Below, piece after piece: positions 11,801 to 20,700 of a stretch of DNA of 54,085 nucleotides. Where the stretch lies: the IMG/VR virus record IMGVR_UViG_3300039037_000056, positions 1-54,085 of that record. One strand, given 5' to 3'. The position numbers were made by a program, and so were the translations under genes. Positions within the stretch are counted from its first letter, which is position 1. Every line of letters starts with the position of its first letter. The notes beneath the pieces were generated by a model. The model had not been told where the DNA came from and ran no database searches. It was given only the letters and a program-made list of their open reading frames with translations. The DNA is from a virus.

Positions 11801-14800
11801 ATTAGACATGACCATAGAGGTATGAGCACCACCAATGAAAGTAGATCTTGGAGTGTAGGTTAGTTTCTCACGATCACTGAAGAAGTGATCAGAAATTGTG
11901 AATACGCCTGTTCCAAGATTGACTACGGTAGAAATACCAGGATTGAATTGCTTTTCAAATACTGGGACACCGTTGTGCCTAACGTCAAAGTCAACCTTAT
12001 TAGTTCTATCACCATTAATAGAGTCAAACTGAGCAGTTTTTAGTTGTTCGTTTGCAGATCCGTAAGTCAATGTTGCAGGAACATTATTCAAATCTTTCTC
12101 AGTTTGAATGATTTCACTATAAATTTGAACGGTAATATCATCACTAATGTTGGAATCTGGATGGAATATCAGAACGAAATTATTGCCGTTGATATCAGCA
12201 CCAAATGTACCAATACCCATTGTGCTGCCGATAGACAGATGTGGATATTGAACTGTAAAGGCATTTGTGTCATTATGGTTGAATAAGACTTGATGTAATG
12301 CAGAGGTGTTGCCGTAAGACACCTTCGCCGTAGATTTAACTGTAGTTACATCTGACTTATCATAAGTCAGTACTGTAGAAATTCCAGTTCCTGAGAATGT
12401 GGAGAATTTCGTTTCAAGGCGACCCTCTCTAACAGAACTGTCTGGTTGACCACTTGCTTTGAAGGTATGAGTGCCAATTCCAGCACCAACTGTATTAAAT
12501 CCAACAATCCTAGAGCGAACAAGAACGTTGTTGGACTCAGTGTTTTCAAAATTCAACTTAAGAACACCAGATGCAATGTTGCTGGTAAAGGTTCCAATAA
12601 ATTTGGGAGAGTATCCTAAAGTGCTGTTATCAAAGAAGAAGTCTGATCTATAAGTATCAGTTCCATCATGATCAACAAACATATCGACAACCGTCTTGTC
12701 TTTAGTAACAGTGTTAACAAGTTCAATATTTGCAAATAAAGATTCAGTTCCACTTGAGGAACCTTCAAAAACTAATCCTGTAGAACCAACACCAACAGAA
12801 ACATTATTTCCAATCAGATTAACAAATCCGACAGATTGTGTACCAATACCAGCAAGAGTTGTGTTAAAGTTATTCTTTATGAACTTAACATCTAGATCAT
12901 CATTATAAGGATCATCTGGAGTAAGTCTCAGTGAAACATTGTCAAAAGCATCCTTAAATGCTTCAATATTAGCAAGGTCATTTTTTGTATTATGAATAGA
13001 TGCTTTCTCAACAGTGATTAAATCATCATCTTTTGTATTAACAACAATCAATTCAGTTGCCTGAAGATCTTTGCTGTTAGGTTTGATCATCTGAACCAAA
13101 TATCTACTGTACCCATCATTTGAAATAAACTTGTCAATGTCACGATACAGTGTCGTATTAGCATTCTCTTGGTTAGAGAATTGACTATTAAAGTTATCAA
13201 TAGTTAGAACTCTATTAGTCTTACACTCAATATAATCAGAAAGTCTCTTATTTTGGAATTTGATAAACTTAGACTTATTGTTTGAAGTATCAACATCAAT
13301 ACCAAAATCAAAGAAGTTGACCGCATCAACTCTCATCGTAGATCCGTTAGCACTGAGATTGATAATATCAATCAGAGCAGTGCTAGTTGCGGATGTGCTT
13401 GTTGCTGCAGAGACTTTTCCTTCTGATGTAATTCCAGTATCAGCAAAGTTTTTCAATCCAGAGGAATGAAGCATTCTGTTGACAGGGTTTACCCAATTTT
13501 CAAATTCTATTGGACTCTTTATACTGTATGAAAGATTCTGATAATAATCATTGTCTGGTACTACTTGGAAATCTTCATTTAATTTACCAGTATCATTTGA
13601 CCATCCATTATCAGTTTCGAGAGAATAATCAACTTCAAAAATACCTGTGTTTTCATCAATTTTGTTGATAGTCGCTATGGTTCCAGAATTTCTTCCAACA
13701 ATTACATCATTTTTAGACAGTTCGTAGGTTCCATAAACCTTAATTGCATCATTTAGATTATTGGTAACTACCAGGTCTATTTCAGTATAAGTATTTCCAG
13801 ACTTGATGAAGAGTGACTCACCAACAATAAACTCTAGAGGAGTTTGTACAACAGTGAAGGTTGGATAGTTGTTCCTATTAACAAGAGTAGCAAAGGTACT
13901 TTGTCCATCTGTTTGAGCAACACCAGCATTAGTTGCATAAGGAGAAATATCAAATTCAACTTCTGCAGGATTAGTGTTCCTGTATGCAGTTACTTTGAAG
14001 AAATTATAAGAATAGTCTTGAGAATTAAATCCAGTTCCTGTAGTAGATGCTAAAGAAATATTCTCGGCATATACAAAATCATTTACAGCAAATGGAGCTG
14101 TTGCAGTTGTAAATCCGAGTGTTGGAGTTGCAAGAACACAAGTTACTACGCCAGCAGGCGAAGAGAAAACACTATTAACACCAACACCATTACTATTATT
14201 AACTGAAAATACCTTAGACTCCGTATCAGAAAGACCTTTGGGAACATCAAGTGTTTCAACTTCATTGATAGACGAACCCTGTATCTTAGCAATGAGAGTT
14301 CCATTATCATAGGCAGATCCTGTATCAGGGTTGACTAGAACCAGTTCTGGAGGAGAGGTAAATCCAGAACCACCGGAAGTAATTGTTATACCAGAAATAG
14401 TATTTCTATTGATAACTGTAATATTAGGTGAAATATAAACTTCTGGATTGAGTGTCTTATCCGCAGAAAAATCAAATCCAGCATCTTGAATGGTAACTTG
14501 ATTAATTCTACCAAGAGTTGTTGATGTTGGGATAATGTCTGCGTTAATACCTGCAGTAGATGCTATACTTACAAACTTGGGTAATTTCTTGTAACTGGCA
14601 CCACCAAAGGTGATTTCCATTTTGTCAACACCACCAAGAGCTCTTGGTGATGAAGTAGAATACTTGAGTACACTAGTAGAATCTTGATTGTAATCAAGGT
14701 CTTCTGGAACACTCTTAAGAGAAACAGTAAATACGGTCTCACCAACTCCAGTAACACTGTATGTTCCAGAATAAGTGCTATCAATGAAATTAATTTCAGA

Positions 14801-17800
14801 ATAGTTTGTAACTTCAGTATCAGCGGTGCTAATATACCCTGCCTTATCCAGTTGATAGTAAACTTTAGATGGAAGGTTCTTATTGAAATTAAGAGTTACT
14901 GTTGATGCAGTTACTGTATTGGCAATACCAACAGTTCCAACACCAACTGTGCTGAATGTTGTAGAAGATCCAATAGAAACTAATTCATTCTTGAAATCGC
15001 GATCATAATACAGTCTGAAGTTATAACCACTCAATGATGCATCATTTACATTGAATACTAGATTGTTATCTCTAACAACATTCAATCTTGGGTTGATAGG
15101 AGACAATTCGTGACTGGATCCACCGATAGATCCGAAACTAACCACGGTTGGTGGATTAGATAACGCATCAAACTTAGTATTAGTAAGATTGATAGTGTTG
15201 TCATCAATTCTGTAAACAAAGTAAGATCCGGTAGAAAGACCAGATATAATAAGATCAGAGTCATAAAATACCTTGTCACCTGTGCTGAGACCATGCTCAG
15301 TGAGTGTCAATCTATTTGTAGAGGTGGTTACCGCAGCTGAAGTAAATCCGATTGGATTAACAAGTAACTTATCGTTTGCAGAGTTATACTTGAGGTATAC
15401 AGAAACTGATGTTCCAATTCCGACTGATTGTTCTGAGTTTACACTCAGATTTACAACATCACCATTAATAAGACCGTGTGCTGTAGAAACGGCAACTTTT
15501 GCTCTAATTTTTTCTACTTTGGCAGTTACTTGAGTTTTATTTGAGGTAAGAGAATATCTGTAATCTCTACTGTCGGCGTTGGACGTTATATTTCTGAAGA
15601 ACAACCCTTCAGTATTTGTGGTAAGACCAACTTGAGTACAAAGACCAATTATATCATCAGTCTTTTTAACTACAAATAAAGTTTCAGTATTTCCACTTTG
15701 TGGAATACTATAAGTTGCACTAGTATTGCTATTAGAAACAGTAAATCCTTGTGAACCAGCAAATCTTTCAAACGTAACTTGTTCACCAGTCTTGAAAGGA
15801 TGATTTGGTAAATAAATTCCTTGAGTTGGAACAGAAATAGTATAATGACGACTTCCGGTAAAATATCCCTTTGAAGAGGATGCTCCGATAGTAGTACCAA
15901 TACCTACAGATTGAATACTATTAAAGAATACCTTGTCATTTACGGCAGAATCAAAGTAAGGGACATTTACAGGTAAAGTAAACTTACTTGGAGATACAAA
16001 TACATCACTGTTTGCAGTGTGTGCGGCACCTACAATGCCCCTCAATACTCTAATTACCTTTTTGTCTGGGTAAGTACCCAAAACAGATAAAGTCTCTGTG
16101 CCAATGCCTAGAGTGCTACCTACGGAGATAGAGTCAACTACTCTATTAACAAATATATCAGTAACAAAACCAACTGTAGAGTTCGCTGCAGCTTCAACAG
16201 AAAGACGAGTTCTCTCTGACGAAACTCCAATTTTGTGAGACTTTGTTAATCCAGAAATGAACGTGGATAGTCCAGAAACTGCAATTTGATCGTTGTCAAA
16301 ATATTCATGGGATGGATCTACATTGACAGATACTGCTCCACTCTTTTGCCAAACAAGAACTGCATTTTGATGACTTTGAATTGTGGTAGTTACATCAACG
16401 ATAGACTTTCCAGTAACTCTACCGATGTATGCAGAAAGTCCACCACCATTAGTATCAGTATTGTCAAAAGTTGCACTCTCACCAACTCTATAGTTTGTAC
16501 CAGAATTGTTAATAGTGAAACCTTCTACAGATCCCCGTGTAATAGAATCAATAAGGGCACTTTGAGTTAGAACTTCATTTGGTTCAGAAACAAAGTCATT
16601 AGTAGCAAATTTATCTCCAGCAACATATGGAAGAGTATTTCTTCGTAAATCAGAAGAATTGAAGTCAAAGTTCTGATTGATATTTTGAGTTACTGGAACA
16701 GAAGAATAAGAACTACCAATAAAGAATGGGAATTTGCTATTCTTACCATCACTGGTTATTGTGGCATGATAAGCATAAACTCCATTAGGATATTCTGGGG
16801 TTTTGGAATATCTTCCATTATGCTCATCAAGATCACCAGAATCTGTAAACTTGTAATCTTCTACAAAGAATCCAGCATCAAATCCAGATGGTCTATCAGA
16901 AACTTCTGCTGTTGCTAATTCATAACTACTTGACAGAATTTTTATACCAGAGTTGATGTCTGCAGGATCTGTATATGCATAACCTCCATATATCGGATTA
17001 CCATCGTATGCCCAACCAATAATTGGAGAGTGTTCTCCTCCATTATCATTAAATGCATCTGCACCAATAGCAGTTGAATATCCCACCAATCCATATCCAA
17101 GTTTTTCGTTATTGTCAACTAAAACTTCATCACCAAATCTATCATGAGTATTGCAGACTAAATCTCTTACTTCTACATCAACAACGCCGTTAGAACCGGC
17201 AGAAGTTATGATTACTGAAGTAGTATTTTGAACATATCCTGCACCACCAGTAAGAACTACAACGTTAGTAATTTTTCCACCACTAACAATAGCTCTGAGT
17301 TTTGCTCCAACACCATCACCCTCAACTTCAAGATCGGGGGCAGATGAATATTCACTTCCAGTATTAGTAACTTGAACAGAGACAACTTTACCGCCAGAGA
17401 TTAATGGTTTTAACTCTGCGTTCTTACCATTTTTAATCTTAATGTCTGGTTTTTTGTGGAAGTTCAGGATTGTTGATCCATAACCTGTACCAGTCTCATA
17501 CAAGTAAAGATCAACAATCTCACCTCTTACAGATGGAGTTGCTGTGATAACTCCAGATACACCATCAAACTCTGCATTAACTGTGATTGTTACTGGAGGA
17601 TAGGCAAAGTTTTGAATTCCAGTACCCACACCAGTGATGTTAACATGCTGTCTCTTAGTGTAATCAGTTGTATTTGTTCCACCAACTCCAGCATTTGCAA
17701 GTCTGAAAGAATGATCGTCAATCTTCAATACTTGATACTGAACGTTGGTGTTTAATCCAGTTACGGCAGTATTGTCAGTTGTGTAGAGAATTTTATCTCC

Positions 17801-20698
17801 ATCTGAGAATCCATGATTATTGAAAGTAACTGAATTACTGACAGAAGAAATATTTTCAGACTTGACTTTTAATTTTCTGTTCTCATACCCACTTCCAGGG
17901 TTTATTACTTTAATTTCACTAATATTTTTCTTGCCATCAAATAATCTAAATTTATGAATGCCTTGAGAAAACGTGGTGAATCCTACTGTGCTAATACCAC
18001 TTGAGTAATTCTCAAAGGTTTCATACAATTTAATTGTTGTTGTGTTGACAACTTGAGCAAAGTATACAGACCCACTCGCCAACGCTTTGTCTTGGTGAGT
18101 GTTTGAACCACCAAAGGTTCCAATACCAATCGCATTATTACCATTTCTGCTATAGACAATAGCATCACCACTTCTCAGATTGTGTGGTTTATCAAAAGTA
18201 ATAGTATCATCACTATTATTAACACTACCTCCACCAGAGGTTGAACGAGCATCAAACTCAATCTCACGATACCTGGTTTCTAAAATTGGTTGCAGAACTG
18301 CACCAGATCCATTGCCACCATCAATAGTGATAGAAGTAACATCTACCAAATCAAAATCTTGTGGGTCAATTTGTACTTCAGTTACACTACCACGAACTAC
18401 AGGTCTTACAAGAGCAGTGGTATAGGCAGCTCCAGGAGAACCGATTTCAATGGTTGGTGGATTGATTACATCGTAATTTTTACCACCATTGTAAAGTCTT
18501 ACATTTTTAATTGGACCAAAGTAAATCTTATCATTTGACTTATAGTTTACAACTTCAGTGCCATTAATTAACATTCCTGTGGATCCAGGAATAGTTGGTG
18601 TTCCTTTACCGTCCTTGATATTTCTATCTATTGGGAATTTTTTCAATAATTGTTGAGGATAAATTGCCTCACTCTTTTGACTTGCAAGAACAAATTTGTG
18701 TGTGCCTGCTCCAGCAGACGTAAACTCTAAAGAAGATCCTCCCTCAATTAAAGACCTAGAAGCAAAGAGTTTAATTTGATTGGATGCGGACAGCACCTTA
18801 ACGAAGTAAACGCCCTCAGAGAGTCCTACAAGCGTGTCTGAGGATGCTTTATAGAAGACTTCATCACCAGTTACGAAGGGAACTGGTGATGCAAAAGAGA
18901 TAATGCTATATTTTTGTGTTGACGCACTAAATCCTTGAAGAGCACTGCCAGCAGCAGACGCAAGAGTTGCACTCAGAGCAGTCTCACTTATGTCATATGA
19001 AGGTAAGGAGTTTGAAGCAACGTATGCATGAGTATCATCTGTATATACATTCTGAACATCAGTCGTGACGGTGTTATCGCCATAGAACAATGGAGTACCG
19101 CTACTGGTAGCGGTTTCAACTTTTCTCCTAATTGTGTAGATTGTTGTGGAATTAGCAGTAAATCCTACAAGGTTGTTGAGGGTGATTTGCTTGTTTACAG
19201 CACTAACTGTAGCGACTACAGCGTTCGCATGGAGAACAGTTTCCGTAGATCCACTTAGAATATCTACAGTATCTCCGACTTTAAGGCTAGATTCATCAAT
19301 TTCACTCTTCAATTGAACTGTGGCACCATTGATGCTTTCTACATCAAATCTACAACTTGTGTTGTAAATCCAACTATTAGCAAATATTTGCTTATCGGTT
19401 TTATTGAGTTCTGGATTTTTGATTCTTTCACCAATATTTTTAACGAATATCTTTTGTCCTTCGTTAGACAATAAGATATCATTCGTCGCTTTAAATTTAG
19501 AAAGAACACCACCAATACGAACTTCTACTTTCTTGGAAATATCACCATCTTCATAACCAATGTAGACTTCATCAGTTCTAAGTTCTGTTGATGGGGTAAT
19601 AGCAGTTCCAATACCACTGCATCCAAGAAACTGGTTTACAGTTTTATCTGTATATTCAATCGTATTTCTTCCAGAAATAATCTTTCCAGTCTGAGCAAAC
19701 CCAACAGTAGAATCAACAGTAACTACAGAGGCACCGACACTGACTGTATTTACTACTCTTGTAGCAGGTTGAACCTTAAAGGTCCCCTCAATAAGATCTC
19801 TATCATCAAAACCTACAAATAGTCCAAGTTTATAATATGTGCTAATTCCAGAGCGTGTGAAAATTTCTACCTCAGATACTGAAGCTTGAGTAGCACTGTC
19901 AGTAGATTTTCTAATTGTTTGTCCGACTAACTTATTCGGATCACCAGAAACTCTCTCAACAACAACCTCTTCTCTTCTTCCAAACTTTGCTGCTGAGGGT
20001 TTTACTAGATAATCTTCTAAATCAATTACTTTAGGATCGACACCATAAAGAACTTTGAAGAGAATCTTGAAAGAATCCTCTGTTCCTTTTGATTCGTATA
20101 AACTTCTTATCTCCTTGACAAAGTTATTAACATCTAAATCATCTACAAAATCAACATCTTCAAGACCAGGAGCAAAAGAATACTTTAACTTTCTATAAAA
20201 TTCCTTGAGAAAAAGAGCACTGAGGTTCTGTACTATAGAACCATTAGCATGAACTCCCTCTGAAGTGTCGCTGAATACTAATTCTTCTGGATCAAGAGAA
20301 GAACGATATGAAGAAATGCCACTAAAACCTCTAATACATCCAGTAAAAGAAGTTGCAGTTTTTCCAGTATATGTTATAATTTCATCATCAATCTTAAACA
20401 GACCATATTCATCAGGAAATCCTTTGGTTGTAGAAACCTGAACTGTATCGGCAGTAGAAGAAATTCCAGCAGTCAAACTGGTATATCCAGTGACAACCTC
20501 TGGTGTAAGGTTATCAAATTTAAGATACTGGTCTAAGTTCTCAACAATATCAGTAGCACCGCCCTGATGTTCTTGAGAAATATAATATTGCTTCAGAAAG
20601 TCAATAGATTTTGGACTTTCGGATCTAAGAAATTCGGGTAACTGACTTTCAATTACTTGCTGAACCTTTACCCTTCTTTCAAAGCCTGTTTGTATCAT
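8825..20698 (-). CDS. Giant gp7-position baseplate wedge-like protein with YHYH domain (3957 aa)
   Basis: One uninterrupted frame of 11.9 kb. The N-terminus (MIQTGFERRVKVQQVIESQL, then an acidic and aromatic helical segment to about residue 250) resembles the cyanophage protein that occupies the T4 gene 7 position. At about residues 1220-1310 is a YHYH domain: GWAYDGNPIYGG, then LDEHNGR and YPNGVYAYH. Much of the remainder is a string of beta modules with recurring G-x-GY signatures (GGKNY, GSGY, GTGY, GGAGY, GGSGF, GGTGY, GAGY, GFGY), plus D-x-E-I-x-x-Y-T...RG modules. T4 gp7 is only about 1030 aa, so this version is greatly expanded. It starts after AGAGGATAAGA, 3 nt from the gp6 stop. Confidence 0.8.
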   Translation of the reverse strand: MIQTGFERRVKVQQVIESQLPEFLRSESPKSIDFLKQYYISQEHQGGATDIVENLDQYLKFDNLTPEVVTGYTSLTAGISSTADTVQVSTTKGFPDEYGLFKIDDEIITYTGKTATSFTGCIRGFSGISSYRSSLDPEELVFSDTSEGVHANGSIVQNLSALFLKEFYRKLKYSFAPGLEDVDFVDDLDVNNFVKEIRSLYESKGTEDSFKILFKVLYGVDPKVIDLEDYLVKPSAAKFGRREEVVVERVSGDPNKLVGQTIRKSTDSATQASVSEVEIFTRSGISTYYKLGLFVGFDDRDLIEGTFKVQPATRVVNTVSVGASVVTVDSTVGFAQTGKIISGRNTIEYTDKTVNQFLGCSGIGTAITPSTELRTDEVYIGYEDGDISKKVEVRIGGVLSKFKATNDILLSNEGQKIFVKNIGERIKNPELNKTDKQIFANSWIYNTSCRFDVESINGATVQLKSEIDESSLKVGDTVDILSGSTETVLHANAVVATVSAVNKQITLNNLVGFTANSTTIYTIRRKVETATSSGTPLFYGDNTVTTDVQNVYTDDTHAYVASNSLPSYDISETALSATLASAAGSALQGFSASTQKYSIISFASPVPFVTGDEVFYKASSDTLVGLSEGVYFVKVLSASNQIKLFASRSLIEGGSSLEFTSAGAGTHKFVLASQKSEAIYPQQLLKKFPIDRNIKDGKGTPTIPGSTGMLINGTEVVNYKSNDKIYFGPIKNVRLYNGGKNYDVINPPTIEIGSPGAAYTTALVRPVVRGSVTEVQIDPQDFDLVDVTSITIDGGNGSGAVLQPILETRYREIEFDARSTSGGGSVNNSDDTITFDKPHNLRSGDAIVYSRNGNNAIGIGTFGGSNTHQDKALASGSVYFAQVVNTTTIKLYETFENYSSGISTVGFTTFSQGIHKFRLFDGKKNISEIKVINPGSGYENRKLKVKSENISSVSNSVTFNNHGFSDGDKILYTTDNTAVTGLNTNVQYQVLKIDDHSFRLANAGVGGTNTTDYTKRQHVNITGVGTGIQNFAYPPVTITVNAEFDGVSGVITATPSVRGEIVDLYLYETGTGYGSTILNFHKKPDIKIKNGKNAELKPLISGGKVVSVQVTNTGSEYSSAPDLEVEGDGVGAKLRAIVSGGKITNVVVLTGGAGYVQNTTSVIITSAGSNGVVDVEVRDLVCNTHDRFGDEVLVDNNEKLGYGLVGYSTAIGADAFNDNGGEHSPIIGWAYDGNPIYGGYAYTDPADINSGIKILSSSYELATAEVSDRPSGFDAGFFVEDYKFTDSGDLDEHNGRYSKTPEYPNGVYAYHATITSDGKNSKFPFFIGSSYSSVPVTQNINQNFDFNSSDLRRNTLPYVAGDKFATNDFVSEPNEVLTQSALIDSITRGSVEGFTINNSGTNYRVGESATFDNTDTNGGGLSAYIGRVTGKSIVDVTTTIQSHQNAVLVWQKSGAVSVNVDPSHEYFDNDQIAVSGLSTFISGLTKSHKIGVSSERTRLSVEAAANSTVGFVTDIFVNRVVDSISVGSTLGIGTETLSVLGTYPDKKVIRVLRGIVGAAHTANSDVFVSPSKFTLPVNVPYFDSAVNDKVFFNSIQSVGIGTTIGASSSKGYFTGSRHYTISVPTQGIYLPNHPFKTGEQVTFERFAGSQGFTVSNSNTSATYSIPQSGNTETLFVVKKTDDIIGLCTQVGLTTNTEGLFFRNITSNADSRDYRYSLTSNKTQVTAKVEKIRAKVAVSTAHGLINGDVVNLSVNSEQSVGIGTSVSVYLKYNSANDKLLVNPIGFTSAAVTTSTNRLTLTEHGLSTGDKVFYDSDLIISGLSTGSYFVYRIDDNTINLTNTKFDALSNPPTVVSFGSIGGSSHELSPINPRLNVVRDNNLVFNVNDASLSGYNFRLYYDRDFKNELVSIGSSTTFSTVGVGTVGIANTVTASTVTLNFNKNLPSKVYYQLDKAGYISTADTEVTNYSEINFIDSTYSGTYSVTGVGETVFTVSLKSVPEDLDYNQDSTSVLKYSTSSPRALGGVDKMEITFGGASYKKLPKFVSIASTAGINADIIPTSTTLGRINQVTIQDAGFDFSADKTLNPEVYISPNITVINRNTISGITITSGGSGFTSPPELVLVNPDTGSAYDNGTLIAKIQGSSINEVETLDVPKGLSDTESKVFSVNNSNGVGVNSVFSSPAGVVTCVLATPTLGFTTATAPFAVNDFVYAENISLASTTGTGFNSQDYSYNFFKVTAYRNTNPAEVEFDISPYATNAGVAQTDGQSTFATLVNRNNYPTFTVVQTPLEFIVGESLFIKSGNTYTEIDLVVTNNLNDAIKVYGTYELSKNDVIVGRNSGTIATINKIDENTGIFEVDYSLETDNGWSNDTGKLNEDFQVVPDNDYYQNLSYSIKSPIEFENWVNPVNRMLHSSGLKNFADTGITSEGKVSAATSTSATSTALIDIINLSANGSTMRVDAVNFFDFGIDVDTSNNKSKFIKFQNKRLSDYIECKTNRVLTIDNFNSQFSNQENANTTLYRDIDKFISNDGYSRYLVQMIKPNSKDLQATELIVVNTKDDDLITVEKASIHNTKNDLANIEAFKDAFDNVSLRLTPDDPYNDDLDVKFIKNNFNTTLAGIGTQSVGFVNLIGNNVSVGVGSTGLVFEGSSSGTESLFANIELVNTVTKDKTVVDMFVDHDGTDTYRSDFFFDNSTLGYSPKFIGTFTSNIASGVLKLNFENTESNNVLVRSRIVGFNTVGAGIGTHTFKASGQPDSSVREGRLETKFSTFSGTGISTVLTYDKSDVTTVKSTAKVSYGNTSALHQVLFNHNDTNAFTVQYPHLSIGSTMGIGTFGADINGNNFVLIFHPDSNISDDITVQIYSEIIQTEKDLNNVPATLTYGSANEQLKTAQFDSINGDRTNKVDFDVRHNGVPVFEKQFNPGISTVVNLGTGVFTISDHFFSDREKLTYTPRSTFIGGAHTSMVMSNGSVLPSTVYAIKVNNDEFKLATSKTGAAVTFNSAGSGNGHTLEMEKKLEKSLITIDGVSRSPLAFTPINYTLSNNGGSIAIGATYFGISGISSILPGDVLKVDNEFVKVNAVGLGTTTIGPITGSGSFNVVKTERGYVGTLATTHTDGSVVRLFRGSYNMTRSKIHFTEAPRGNTQELVDNSNIPFHKSTFNGRVYLRNDYATNQVYDDITRQFTGIGATYRLTVGGANTTGIETGSGLVFINNMFQTPTTDNNTGGNYSFTESGGVSNIVFTGVKDSNDDLVISETDVNKNQLPRGGMIVSLGSTQGLGIAPLVGASVTAFVSGGVIQSIGAGATDILGSGYRGSVAIGITDPNHTGNAAAVTVTVGAGGSLAFNVTNGGTGYSFNPTINIPSPSYENLEITGVSRLGQGATTDTGSGLLLNVEVGAAITAVGIGSTLFEVKNFKIARNGYGFRIGDKFKAVGLVTAKGLPAMVNEPEFEVLDIFNDKFAAWQFGELDYIDSISDLIDGSRVRFPLNYKGELLSFEVDKNNPDSSVIDLEAVLLIYVNGVIQQPNVHYQFVGGTSIVFTTAPTANDNIDIFFYRGTRGTDSVSVNVNTSVESGDILQMQKTDNSLAQDPRTIYNINNSDKVETNIYAGLGIDDTNFKPLSWIKKKVDQRLGGELVDKSRDSIEGQVYPTARVIGDISASATEIFVDDAQFFNYEENESSINITSVNGLLVNTSTEHVSAAVTAVVSATGTISSLDVTEEGAGYSGSATLKIAAPKAVGVGVGTTATGTVAIVNDFINSASVTNAGFGYTRTAPPQVLVSAPALSVETLTGITAVAGFAATITGISTAVGTGGNALALAFSFTASSTTGLQEGYPIFVKNTSVGNGVRSINGSDNSIVAIGTTFLDNVYIINDLHLTATTGVATCNILSTTTHAGLTTTGSLTVPQGTLSWGRLSGFTRASSPIAIGVTGLRVDAGLSTFPTIQRRGFGLRDNGSLRKDLG

Positions 20699-20700
20699 TC

